Part shown: positions 1 to 6,494 of the stretch, piece after piece | How the letters are laid out: every line of letters starts with the position of its first letter | Position numbering within the stretch: position 1 is the stretch's first letter | Assembly: GCA_022706865.1 (NCBI GenBank) | Contig: JAKJBT010000077.1 | Span: forward strand, 1-7,443 | DNA: 7,443 bases | From: Bacillota bacterium | GTDB lineage: Bacteria > Bacillota_A > Clostridia > Lutisporales > Lutisporaceae | Direction: 5' to 3' | Notes under the pieces: generated by a model | Told to the model about the DNA's origin: nothing | Databases searched by the model: none | What the model saw: only the letters and a program-made list of their open reading frames with translations | Program-made: the position numbers and the translations under genes

Positions 1-657
1 TCCGGAGCCCATATAGGGCTGGCCTTTGACGGAGATGCTGACAGACTTATTGCAGTGGACAACAGAGGAAATATTGTTAACGGAGATCACATGCTTGCCA
101 TATTTGCCAGACATTTAAAAGGAAAGGGCATGCTGAAGAAAGACACGGTAGTTGCTACTGTCATGAGCAACATGGGCCTTGATATAGCTATGAAGCGGGA
201 GAAGTGCAATCTTGTAAAGACTAAGGTAGGGGACAGGTATGTTCTTGAAGAGATGGTTTCAATGGGTTACAGCATTGGCGGCGAACAGTCCGGGCATATA
301 ATATTCCTTGATCATAATACTACCGGAGACGGGCTTTTGACTGCCCTGCAGCTGCTGGCCGTTGTGAAGGAAACGGGCAAGAAGCTGTCCGACCTTGCTT
401 CCATTATGAAAGAACTGCCCCAGGTTCTGATAAACGCAAAGGTGAAGAATGAGAACAAAGATAAGTATATGAAGGATGAAGACATCGCTCAAATGATAGC
501 AAGCCTGGAGAAAAAGCTCAAGGGCAGGGGAAGAGTGCTTATAAGGCCTTCCGGTACAGAGCCCTTGGTTCGGGTTATGCTGGAGGGAGCAAACGAGGCG
601 GAAATAAAGGAAGATGCTGCAGCTCTGGCTAAGCTTATAGAGGAAAAAATGAGTTAA
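1..657 (+). CDS. glmM: Phosphoglucosamine mutase GlmM, C-terminal part (5' end outside window)
   Basis: GlmM interconverts glucosamine-6-phosphate and glucosamine-1-phosphate in the cytoplasm, the second step towards UDP-GlcNAc. The frame is open from base 1 and shows 218 codons before TAA; family members have about 450 residues, so roughly the first half, including the catalytic phosphoserine, lies upstream. Visible motifs are the Mg-binding loop FDGDADR at window codons 9-15, the sugar-binding GGEQSGH at codons 93-99, and the C-terminal phosphate-binding [11 protein letters not shown] from codon 182. GGEQSGH and DGDADRL together favour GlmM over a general phosphomannomutase, and glmS directly downstream supports this. 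The in-frame GTG at 55 is an internal valine (AVDNRG), not a start. No truncation or frameshift is visible in the part present. Confidence 0.95.
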   Translation, partial: SGAHIGLAFDGDADRLIAVDNRGNIVNGDHMLAIFARHLKGKGMLKKDTVVATVMSNMGLDIAMKREKCNLVKTKVGDRYVLEEMVSMGYSIGGEQSGHIIFLDHNTTGDGLLTALQLLAVVKETGKKLSDLASIMKELPQVLINAKVKNENKDKYMKDEDIAQMIASLEKKLKGRGRVLIRPSGTEPLVRVMLEGANEAEIKEDAAALAKLIEEKMS

Positions 658-685
658 ATGCCATATTTGAGAGGGGATTTTATAT

Positions 686-2515
686 ATGTGCGGTATCGTC
701 GGTTACATAGGAGATAAAAACGCAGTGCCCATTTTGATGGAAGGGCTGCATAAGCTTGAATACAGGGGCTATGATTCTGCCGGAGTGGCGGTATATACGA
801 AGGAAAGCATAGAGGTAAGGAAGTATAAAGGCAGGCTCTCTGTACTTGAAGAGCATCTGAAGAAGGAGACCATGGACGGATGCCTGGGGATAGGGCATAC
901 AAGATGGGCTACCCATGGTGAGCCCTCCGATATGAATTCACATCCCCACACCAATTGTTCCGGAGATATTGCAGTAGTTCACAACGGTATAATTGAGAAC
1001 TACATGAGCATAAAGAGCATGCTTATAGAGAAGGGGTACACATTCAGGTCAGAGACTGACACAGAGGTACTGGCGCACTATGTGGATTACTTCTATAAGG
1101 ATGACCTGCTTGAGGCAGTAACGAAGGTTCTTGAAAAAATCAGGGGGTCCTATGCCTTTGCCGTGATAAGCAAAAGGGAGCCTGACAAAATAATATGCGT
1201 AAGAAAGGAAAATCCCCTGATAGTAGGAATAGGAAACGGTGAAAATTTCATTGCCTCAGACATACCTGCAATACTGAACCATACAAGAAGGATATATCTG
1301 CTGAATGAGAAAGAGCTTGCAGTGGTAGAAAAGGACAGAATCAGCTTCTTTGATGAAAGCGGCAAGGAGGTCGGCAAAGAAGTATTCGAAGTGAATTGGG
1401 ATGTTGCTTCAGCTGAAAAAGGCGGCTTTGAGCACTTTATGATAAAGGAGATACATGAACAGCCCAAAGCTGTGAAGGATACCATGACCTCAAGAGTATT
1501 GCCGGATTCCGCCGGTATAAAGCTGGATGACATAAAGCTTACGAAGGAAGAACTGCAGAATTTTAATAAAATTTATATGGTTGCCTGCGGAACAGCTTAT
1601 CATGCATGCATGGTGGGCAAATACGTAATAGAAAAGCTGGCAAGAATTCCTGTAGAAGTGGAAATAGCCTCGGAATTCAGATACAGGGATCCCATAGTGG
1701 ATGAAAAAACCCTGACGATAATAGTGAGCCAGTCGGGAGAAACCCTGGACACTCTGGCAGCTTTGAAGGAAGCCAGAAGGAAAGGCTCCAGGATACTCAG
1801 CATAGTCAATGTGGTAGGAAGCTCAATAGCCCGGGAATCCCATGACGTGTTTTATACATGGGCGGGGCCCGAGATTGCTGTTGCATCTACAAAAGCATAC
1901 ACAACCCAGCTTATAGCAATCTATATAATCGCATTGTATATGGCTAAGCTGAAGGGTACCCTGAAGGATGAGGAAATTGAATCAATAAAGGATGAAATGA
2001 GAAGGCTTCCCGAACTTGTTGAGGAAACCCTCAAATATAAATCAACCATCCAGAAATTCGCGACTCATAATTCCAACGCCAGGGATATATTCTACCTGGG
2101 CCGGGGAATAGATTATGCCGTAGCCCTTGAAGGTTCCCTGAAGCTCAAGGAGATATCCTATATACACTCTGAGGCTTATGCAGCCGGAGAATTGAAGCAC
2201 GGAACCATAGCCCTTATAGAAAAGGGCACGATAGTTATGGCAGTCCTCACCCAGGATGAGCTGTACGAGAAGATGGTGAGCAACGTAAAGGAGGTAAAGG
2301 CGCGAGGGGCCTTCGTATTCGCCATAGCAAAGGAAGGCAATACAGAGGTTGAGAAGGTGGCGGACTACACCCTCTATATCCCCAAAGTCTCCGATATCCT
2401 GGCTCCTGTGGTGGCAGTAATGCCCCTGCAGCTCCTGGCCTACTACATGGCGGTGGAAAAAGGCTGCGACGTGGATAAACCCAGGAACCTGGCAAAGAGC
2501 GTGACTGTAGAGTAG
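686..2515 (+). CDS. glmS: Glutamine--fructose-6-phosphate aminotransferase (isomerizing) GlmS
   Basis: GlmS makes glucosamine-6-phosphate from fructose-6-phosphate and glutamine, the first committed step of amino-sugar synthesis. The 609-residue length is normal for the family. The N-terminal glutaminase domain (about residues 2-220) starts MCGIVGYIG, where Cys2 becomes the N-terminal nucleophile after Met removal, and has GHTRWATHG, HNGIIENY and SETDTEVLAH. Two SIS sugar-isomerase domains follow, the first with ACGTAYHA, SQSGETLDTL and ASTKAYTTQ, the second with LGRGIDYAVALEGSLKLKE. The tail KPRNLAKSVTVE puts Lys604 where the E. coli enzyme has its Schiff-base lysine (603 in mature numbering). 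The ATG at 686 is fixed by the required Met-Cys start; a GAGGGG ribosome binding site lies about 9 bases upstream. It is 28 bases after glmM, so probably cotranscribed and without its own ribozyme. Confidence 0.98.
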   Translation: MCGIVGYIGDKNAVPILMEGLHKLEYRGYDSAGVAVYTKESIEVRKYKGRLSVLEEHLKKETMDGCLGIGHTRWATHGEPSDMNSHPHTNCSGDIAVVHNGIIENYMSIKSMLIEKGYTFRSETDTEVLAHYVDYFYKDDLLEAVTKVLEKIRGSYAFAVISKREPDKIICVRKENPLIVGIGNGENFIASDIPAILNHTRRIYLLNEKELAVVEKDRISFFDESGKEVGKEVFEVNWDVASAEKGGFEHFMIKEIHEQPKAVKDTMTSRVLPDSAGIKLDDIKLTKEELQNFNKIYMVACGTAYHACMVGKYVIEKLARIPVEVEIASEFRYRDPIVDEKTLTIIVSQSGETLDTLAALKEARRKGSRILSIVNVVGSSIARESHDVFYTWAGPEIAVASTKAYTTQLIAIYIIALYMAKLKGTLKDEEIESIKDEMRRLPELVEETLKYKSTIQKFATHNSNARDIFYLGRGIDYAVALEGSLKLKEISYIHSEAYAAGELKHGTIALIEKGTIVMAVLTQDELYEKMVSNVKEVKARGAFVFAIAKEGNTEVEKVADYTLYIPKVSDILAPVVAVMPLQLLAYYMAVEKGCDVDKPRNLAKSVTVE

Positions 2516-2535
2516 AACAGATGTCGAATAATTGA

Positions 2536-2578
2536 ATATGATACCCTGTTATGCTATTATTGGCATGGCAGGGTATTT
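2536..2578 (+). repeat. Hairpin repeat, copy 1 (serves as the glmS terminator)
   Basis: This 43-base stretch matches 4863-4905 at 40 of 43 positions in the same orientation. The differences are at 2543 (A, against G), 2557 (T, against C, in the loop) and 2567 (G, against A). The two stem differences only swap a Watson-Crick pair for a G-U wobble or the reverse. Both copies are also preceded by ATGTCGA, 8 bases before the core here and 1 base before it in copy 2. Confidence 0.85.
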
Positions 2579-2580
2579 TT
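2541..2580 (+). terminator. Rho-independent terminator after glmS
   Basis: A 14-base left arm ATACCCTGTTATGC (2541-2554) pairs with GCATGGCAGGGTAT (2563-2576) around an 8-base loop TATTATTG, followed by a TTTTT run. All 14 pairs form in RNA if two G-U wobbles are allowed. It begins 25 bases after the glmS stop. The wobbles would be A-C mismatches in RNA from the opposite strand, so the hairpin is built for + strand transcripts. It belongs to a 43-base sequence that recurs at 4863-4905. Confidence 0.85.
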
Positions 2581-2596
2581 GTAAGGAAATGTGTGT

Positions 2597-2611
2597 GGGG
2601 TGGTTAAATTG
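2597..2611 (+). promoter_or_regulatory. Ribosome binding site and TTG start of the DUF4352-like gene
   Basis: GGGGTGG (2597-2603) lies 5 bases before TTG at 2609. This start gives a protein beginning MKKAVILPIAF, a textbook signal-peptide start. The longer in-frame GTG at 2591 has AAGGA only 3 bases in front of it, which is too close, and would add six residues (VCGVVK) before the TTG codon. TTG is therefore preferred. Confidence 0.6.
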
Positions 2612-3091
2612 AAGAAGGCGGTTATTCTGCCAATTGCTTTTATTTTGCTGGTATCCGCGTCAATAGCTATAGCTCTTAGGGAAAAGACTGTGGAAAGCAT
2701 GGGTGAATATAAATACGATAAAGGCACTCTGGGGGTAGCCATATCAAGGACAATGACATCCGATGCGGTAATTCACAGTTTTGGAAGGCCCATTTATCCT
2801 GAGGATAGGAGCCTGCAATATGTGTGGGTGTATATAAAGCTTGTCAATTCAGGTACAACAGCAGTACAGGTAAAACCTGAAGAATTCACCCTGTCGGTTC
2901 CCGGCAAAGCCGCTGTCAGCTATGATTCCAGAGCTACGGATTCCATGCAGAAACGTTTAAATCCGTTAGCTTTGGCTCCCGGCGAAGAGGCCATCGGCTT
3001 GCTTATATTCCCGGTACCTGAAAGCAAGGAGTATATTCTTAATTATAATGGAGAAAGCGGTAAGATCAAAAAACGGTTTAAAATGGAATGA
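2609..3091 (+). CDS. Secreted or membrane-anchored protein with a DUF4352-like domain
   Basis: From the TTG start the product has 160 residues. Residues 1-3 (MKK) and a hydrophobic run at about 4-22 form a signal peptide or membrane anchor; AIA before Leu23 could be a signal peptidase I site, and no lipobox cysteine is present. The rest looks like a DUF4352/telokin-like immunoglobulin-type beta sandwich: a first strand GTLGVAISR, the central YVWVYIKLVNSGTTAVQV, then EEFTLSV, and near the end LAPGEEAIGLLIFPVPES, the usual family pattern of N-x-G followed by a PG turn and F-x-V-P. Such domains are often found in extracytoplasmic proteins of Gram-positive bacteria, mostly of unknown role. It starts after the glmS terminator, so it probably has its own promoter or depends on readthrough. 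The fold call is by pattern only; the function is unknown. Confidence 0.75.
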   Translation: MKKAVILPIAFILLVSASIAIALREKTVESMGEYKYDKGTLGVAISRTMTSDAVIHSFGRPIYPEDRSLQYVWVYIKLVNSGTTAVQVKPEEFTLSVPGKAAVSYDSRATDSMQKRLNPLALAPGEEAIGLLIFPVPESKEYILNYNGESGKIKKRFKME

Positions 3092-3176
3092 TCAACTATG
3101 TAAAAAAAGTTTGGCGGAGGCCTATGAGGTATTTGCAGGGAATTTGCAGATAATATAAAGGAATAGGGTAAGAAGT

Positions 3177-3209
3177 AAAAACAAGAGCGGTTTGCAAAGA
3201 ACCGCTCTT
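3177..3209 (-). terminator. Rho-independent terminator for the hydrogenase gene
   Basis: A perfect 10-bp inverted repeat, AAGAGCGGTT (3183-3192) and AACCGCTCTT (3200-3209), has a 7-base loop. Read on the - strand it is followed by GTTTTT (complement of 3177-3182), as in an intrinsic terminator. It lies 100 bases past the stop of the - strand hydrogenase gene. On the + strand the hairpin is followed by A residues, so it should not be an efficient terminator for the upstream + strand gene. The rest of 3092-3308 shows no credible gene, only a weak GCATTA/TAATGC inverted repeat (3224-3246). Confidence 0.8.
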
Positions 3210-3308
3210 AAAAAATGAAAAAAGCATTAGCATGTTATAATAATGCCATAGAGATATGTAGTTCTTATGAAGATTGTCATGAGCATAATGGCAGAATCTT
3301 AGTGTCCT

Positions 3309-4712
3309 TTATTCCCTGGATAATATTTTGTTTATTTCCTCATTTTGCATAATTTCTTCAATAGAGTTTATACCCAGTTGCTTTAAGATTTTCATAACAT
3401 TTAAATTGTCAAAGGGAGTCAAAATAAATGAATCTTCACCAAATTCGTTAACCAGCTTCGTTGCTTTATCCACATCGATGTTGGTTCTGGGACCGCCTAC
3501 ACATCCGCCGGTACAGCCCATACCCTCAATAAAGTTGGCATTGATTCTTCTGCCGTCACGCAGATCATCCAGTACCTTCCTGCATTCTTTTACACCATCA
3601 ACCTTTTTTGCTTTAAGCTTAATGACTCTTGTCGGTTCAAGCCTATTGACCACCGTTTTGACAGAAAAGCTTACGCCTCCGGTTCTTGCATATACTCTGC
3701 CTCCAAAGGATGCCTGATCTTTTTCATCTGCCGGAAGCCCTTCCGGATTAATATTTAGTGCATTGAATATTTCTTTCAGTTCCCTGAAATTCAAGACATA
3801 ATCTATGGCTCCTTTTAAGTCCGGTTCTTTAATTTCAGCCTTTTTGGCAATACAGGGTGCAATAAATACAACCTTGGCGCTATTATATAGTTTTTTCAGA
3901 ATTCTGCCCGAAGCAATCATCGGTGACACGGACGGTGACAGGTGTTTATAGATGTCAGGGTAATTAGTTTTAATCATGTTGAACCATACCGGGCAGCAGC
4001 AGCTTGTCAGGAAAAAATCTTCTTCGCGCTTTACCAGATGGTTAAACTCAAAGGCTTCCTTTATGGTAAGTATATCAGCAAACATGGCTACTTCAATCAT
4101 ATCGCTGAAACCAAGCATCTTCAAGGCAGTACGCAGCATACCCATACTGATGTTTTCTCCGAACTGCCCGATTATCGCCGGTGCCACACAAGCGAAGACC
4201 GGTGTTTTTCCGTCTTTCAGCAGATCAATAACCGGTATGAACTCAATTTTGTCAGCCAATGCTCCAAAATCACAATCAGGAGCGCTATATCCGCAATTCA
4301 AACACTTATCGTTGGAAATTACAGGTTCGTTATTTCTGCTATACATACCGGTCTCGTACTTGCCTGCTTCTATATGTGTGCATTTGCCGCATTCACAATC
4401 CAACTTTCCGCAATGCTTGCAGGTGCCCTCAATCCTGGCAACCACAGGCCGGCCAATTTCCTTGAAACCTTTAATTATGTCCAGTTCATTGGTGAACATG
4501 CCGCCTCCGTTAGGATCCAATCCCATAGCCACTCTTATATGATCCTTTATAAATGGCATTTCGGCATCGCTGAAGCCGTATTTCCGCTTAATATAATCAG
4601 CCAGTACGGTAAGGTCATGGGCAGTCTTCAAGCCTCCGTTCCAGTATCTCTTTACAAGCTCGCTGAATATGTACATTCGCTTTTCATTAAAATTAATATA
4701 TCTGCTTTCCAT
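3309..4712 (-). CDS. [FeFe]-hydrogenase, monomeric CpII-like (group B type)
   Basis: It probably catalyses reversible H2 oxidation/proton reduction with ferredoxin-like partners in the cytoplasm. The product has 467 residues (about 52 kDa, close to the 53 kDa reported for C. pasteurianum hydrogenase II). Residues 1-95 are a helical N-terminal region. Two iron-sulfur motifs follow: C98-x2-C101-x4-C106-x-C108-x2-C111, and C137-x2-C140-G-Y-S143-x3-C147, where serine stands in the usual third cysteine place. The catalytic domain has all H-cluster loops: TSCCCPVW (236-243), APCIAKKAE (285-293) and EGMGCTGGC (396-404), with ligands C240, C287, C400 and C404. The third cysteine in the first loop and the Ala before PC differ from the classic TSCCPGW and MPC; I recall the triple cysteine from group B enzymes. 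GAGGAG 7 bases before ATG supports the start. It stands alone, with no maturase or electron-transfer partner nearby. A sensory or slow oxidising role is possible. Confidence 0.9.
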   Translation of the reverse strand: MESRYINFNEKRMYIFSELVKRYWNGGLKTAHDLTVLADYIKRKYGFSDAEMPFIKDHIRVAMGLDPNGGGMFTNELDIIKGFKEIGRPVVARIEGTCKHCGKLDCECGKCTHIEAGKYETGMYSRNNEPVISNDKCLNCGYSAPDCDFGALADKIEFIPVIDLLKDGKTPVFACVAPAIIGQFGENISMGMLRTALKMLGFSDMIEVAMFADILTIKEAFEFNHLVKREEDFFLTSCCCPVWFNMIKTNYPDIYKHLSPSVSPMIASGRILKKLYNSAKVVFIAPCIAKKAEIKEPDLKGAIDYVLNFRELKEIFNALNINPEGLPADEKDQASFGGRVYARTGGVSFSVKTVVNRLEPTRVIKLKAKKVDGVKECRKVLDDLRDGRRINANFIEGMGCTGGCVGGPRTNIDVDKATKLVNEFGEDSFILTPFDNLNVMKILKQLGINSIEEIMQNEEINKILSRE

Positions 4713-4719
4713 AAAGCTT

Positions 4720-4725
4720 CTCCTC
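4720..4725 (-). promoter_or_regulatory. Ribosome binding site of the hydrogenase gene
   Basis: Read on the - strand, GAGGAG lies 7 bases before the ATG at 4712. This good Shine-Dalgarno match fixes the start of the 467-residue protein. Confidence 0.8.
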
Positions 4726-4774
4726 TATTTATAGTTAATTGAAGCTATCACACTGTTAAGAATGCATATTACCT

Positions 4775-4790
4775 CTTTTAATACTAAAAG
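4775..4790. promoter_or_regulatory. Possible operator: small inverted repeat in the divergent promoter gap
   Basis: CTTTTA (4775-4780) and TAAAAG (4785-4790) form a perfect 6-bp inverted repeat around ATAC. It lies in the AT-rich gap between the divergent hydrogenase gene and the ridA-type operon, where operators and promoters are expected. I could not identify a confident -35/-10 pair on either strand, and the repeat matches no regulator site I recognise. The AT-rich context makes chance a real possibility. Confidence 0.25.
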
Positions 4791-4837
4791 TTATTTTCCC
4801 GATTGGAACAGCAAAATATTCGGTATTTGATTATTTG

Positions 4838-4953
4838 AAGGAGGTTAAATTACCATGTCGACATATGATGCCCTGTTATGCTACTATTGGCATAGCAGGG
4901 TATTTATCGTCAGGCCTTGCAGTTGGAGTAATAATGCCGTGCTTGGTCAATAA
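4838..4953 (+). pseudogene. Strong ribosome binding site and ATG leading into a 32-codon frame: leader or gene remnant
   Basis: AAGGAGG (4838-4844), among the best ribosome binding sites in the window, lies 10 bases before ATG at 4855. The frame starts MSTYDALLCYYW, runs straight through the 43-base hairpin repeat and stops at TAA 4951 after 32 codons. The peptide resembles nothing I know. In the next frame (4865-4966) the hairpin is followed by a stretch reading YLSSGLAVGVIMPCLVNKLIG and a stop, which looks like the hydrophobic end of a membrane protein. One reading is a transporter gene deleted to its two ends, with the hairpin between them. Others are a translated leader upstream of the ridA-type gene, or chance. 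It ends 41 bases before the next start. Confidence 0.4.
4863..4905 (+). repeat. Hairpin repeat, copy 2 (upstream of the RidA operon)
   Basis: The left arm ATGCCCTGTTATGC (4868-4881) pairs with GCATAGCAGGGTAT (4890-4903) around loop TACTATTG, with two G-U wobbles and no mismatch in + strand RNA. It matches copy 1 (2536-2578) at 40 of 43 positions. Unlike copy 1, the arm is followed by TTATCGTC, so the U-run is too poor for an efficient terminator. It does not follow any complete + strand gene; it lies in the presumed leader of the RidA operon, where it could act as an attenuator, or be a leftover repeat. Confidence 0.8.
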
Positions 4954-4981
4954 GCTGATAGGCTGACTTGCCGGTATTTAG

Positions 4982-4997
4982 AAAGGATGGGAATATG
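4982..4997 (+). promoter_or_regulatory. Ribosome binding site and ATG start of the RidA-family gene
   Basis: AAAGGA (4982-4987) lies 7 bases before ATG 4995. The in-frame TTG at 4968 would add nine residues, would place this site inside the gene and has no comparable site of its own. The ATG start gives 127 residues, the usual family length. Confidence 0.8.
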
Positions 4998-5378
4998 AAA
5001 AAGGTTGAACCAGAATACCATGGTAAGAACAAAGGCCATTATACGCCCGGAATCATTTCAAACGGGATGTTGTACATATCCGGACAGCTATCCATAGATC
5101 CGGATACCAGGAATGTGCCGGAGGGCGGAATAGAAGCACATACTGAGCTTGCTTTGAAGAATGTAGACCGTGTTCTGAAGGAAGCCGGGCTCAGCCGTAA
5201 TAATATTGTCCAGTGCAGGATATATATAACGGATATGGATCAGTGGGACACAGTTAATAAGGTTTATGCCGAATTCTTCGGTGAACACAAGCCGGCAAGG
5301 ACAGTTGTGCCTGTCGATAAGCTCCACTTCGGATGCCTTGTGGAAGTCGAAGCTATTGCAGAGGTGAACCAAAAATGA
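4995..5378 (+). CDS. RidA-family (YjgF/YER057c/UK114) enamine/imine deaminase
   Basis: RidA proteins are small cytoplasmic homotrimers that hydrolyse reactive enamines/imines such as 2-aminoacrylate and 2-aminocrotonate, released by PLP-dependent dehydratases, to 2-keto acids and ammonia. The 127-residue product has the fold's landmarks: YISGQLSID (27-35), the helix ALKNVDRVLKEAGLS (53-67), CRIYITDMDQW (74-84) and the signature KPARTVVPVDKL (99-110), followed by VEVEAIAE (116-123). Arg102 and Glu117 match the catalytic Arg105 and Glu120 of the archetype. The cysteine two residues after that arginine in E. coli RidA is valine here (Val104), so it may belong to a Rid subfamily rather than RidA proper. 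Its stop overlaps the next gene's start (ATGA at 5375-5378), implying translational coupling to a PLP enzyme, a natural partner for this activity. Confidence 0.92.
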   Translation: MKKVEPEYHGKNKGHYTPGIISNGMLYISGQLSIDPDTRNVPEGGIEAHTELALKNVDRVLKEAGLSRNNIVQCRIYITDMDQWDTVNKVYAEFFGEHKPARTVVPVDKLHFGCLVEVEAIAEVNQK

Positions 5379-6469
5379 GATATATTTGCTCAAAGTGTGC
5401 CGCTGCGGCGGAGATCACAACAAGAAAAGCGAAGTGCGACTGCGGAGGCCTGTGGAAATTAGATTACAAACCTCCGAAGTTTGACCTGCCTTTAGTGGAT
5501 CATGATACCTGGAGCATTTTCCGGTATCGTGCTTTTATGCCGCTGGAAGGGGCACACTGGAAGGAAATCAGCCTGGGTGAAGGCATGACACCTGTTGTTC
5601 AGTTTAATGAAGATGTCCTCCTGAAGATGGATTATTTCATGCCGACTTTGTCTTTCAAGGATAGGGGCGCTGCGGTACTGATTGCCCACTGCAAGGCAAT
5701 CGGTGTGGATTCTGTTGTGCAGGACAGCAGCGGCAATGCCGGAAACAGTGTGGCGGCATATTGTGCAAAAGCAGGTATCGGCTGTGAGATTTTTGTACCC
5801 GAAGGAACATCGCCCCAGAAGATCAATATGATTAAATCCCACAATGCAAAAGTAAATGTCGTTCCCGGCACAAGAGACAATTGTGCGGATGTCTGCAGAG
5901 CTAAAGTGGATACTGAAGGGAAATATTATGCAAACCATGTGTATAATCCTTTTTTCTACGAGGGTACAAAAACATATATTTATGAAGTCTATGAGCAGAT
6001 GAAAAGAATCCCCGGGAATCTTTTTGTACCCCTTGGCAACGGTACGCTGTTCATTGGTATTGTAAAGGCATTGGAAGAACTTCTGGAGAGTGCCGTCATT
6101 GACAAAATGCCGAACATCATAGCAGTACAAAGTGAGCACTGCGATCCTTTTGCAAAGGCAGTTATTACCGGAGAAAAGCACCCGGCCAGGATAACACCAC
6201 GGCCGACGATGGCGGAGGGAATTGCTGTAGGTGTACCGATGCGGGGTGAGGAAATCCTGGAATATACATACAAGCATAAAATTGATATAATCACAGCTCC
6301 GGAAAACCGGATTCTGGAAGCCAGAGCCGCCCTTGCCGCAAAGGGTATTTACTGTGAGCATACAACAGCAGCCACATATGCAGCCTATCTGAAGTATTGT
6401 GAATTAAACGGGCGGACATCTGATTGCCTGATTCCCATGTGCGGAGCAGGCCTCAAATCTGATCACTGA
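5375..6469 (+). CDS. Threonine-synthase-like fold-type II PLP enzyme with N-terminal zinc ribbon
   Basis: Product of 364 residues. The N-terminus has a zinc-ribbon pattern, CSKC (5-8) and CDC (21-23), common in threonine-synthase-like proteins. The PLP fold follows: SLGEGMTP (66-73), LSFKDRGAA (92-100) with Lys95 as the expected Schiff-base lysine, DSSGNAGNSVAAY (117-129) for substrate carboxylate binding, PLGNGTL (219-225) as the phosphate loop, and a terminal MCGAGLK. These place it near ThrC, but no homoserine gene is nearby and the Cys before GAG stands where ThrC usually has Thr/Ser against the PLP ring nitrogen. Serine dehydratases are known to use Cys there, so a beta-eliminating role is possible. 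The ATG at 5375 is preferred over the in-frame ATG at 5333: GAGGTGA (5361-5367) is well placed, and it overlaps the RidA-family stop by 4 bases. Exact substrate unknown; true threonine synthase is the main alternative. Confidence 0.85.
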   Translation: MRYICSKCAAAAEITTRKAKCDCGGLWKLDYKPPKFDLPLVDHDTWSIFRYRAFMPLEGAHWKEISLGEGMTPVVQFNEDVLLKMDYFMPTLSFKDRGAAVLIAHCKAIGVDSVVQDSSGNAGNSVAAYCAKAGIGCEIFVPEGTSPQKINMIKSHNAKVNVVPGTRDNCADVCRAKVDTEGKYYANHVYNPFFYEGTKTYIYEVYEQMKRIPGNLFVPLGNGTLFIGIVKALEELLESAVIDKMPNIIAVQSEHCDPFAKAVITGEKHPARITPRPTMAEGIAVGVPMRGEEILEYTYKHKIDIITAPENRILEARAALAAKGIYCEHTTAATYAAYLKYCELNGRTSDCLIPMCGAGLKSDH

Positions 6470-6480
6470 AGCGGCTTAAA

Positions 6481-6487
6481 AAGGAGG
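6481..6487 (+). promoter_or_regulatory. Ribosome binding site of the DSD1-like gene
   Basis: AAGGAGG lies 7 bases before ATG 6495. An ATG at 6490 is followed at once by TAA and can be dismissed as a start. Confidence 0.75.
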
Positions 6488-6494
6488 GAATGTA

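Noticed and set aside
3131..3149. Two ATTTGCAG direct repeats 11 bases apart
   Set aside because: Only two short copies in AT-rich sequence with no further units; chance is the simplest explanation, and no CRISPR-like spacing exists.
3116..3150. GGAGG followed by an ATG and a 9-codon frame after the DUF4352-like gene
   Set aside because: The spacing is only 3 bases and the peptide is too short and unremarkable to support as a gene.
3942..4742. 266-codon open frame on the + strand opposite the hydrogenase gene
   Set aside because: It is antisense to a gene with clear H-cluster motifs, has no family likeness and no ribosome binding site; it is a shadow frame.
4745..4762. Possible Rex (TTGTTAA..TTAACAA) or FNR/CRP-type site upstream of the hydrogenase gene
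   Set aside because: Only one imperfect half (CTGTTAAG / TGTGA) is visible; the matching second half is absent.
4968..4994. Upstream TTG start for the RidA-family gene
   Set aside because: It would add nine residues atypical of the family and lacks a ribosome binding site, while ATG 4995 has one.
5492..6361. 289-codon open frame on the - strand opposite the threonine-synthase-like gene
   Set aside because: The + strand frame carries the PLP motifs and a coupled start; the antisense product is Cys/His/Ile-rich with no recognisable motif.
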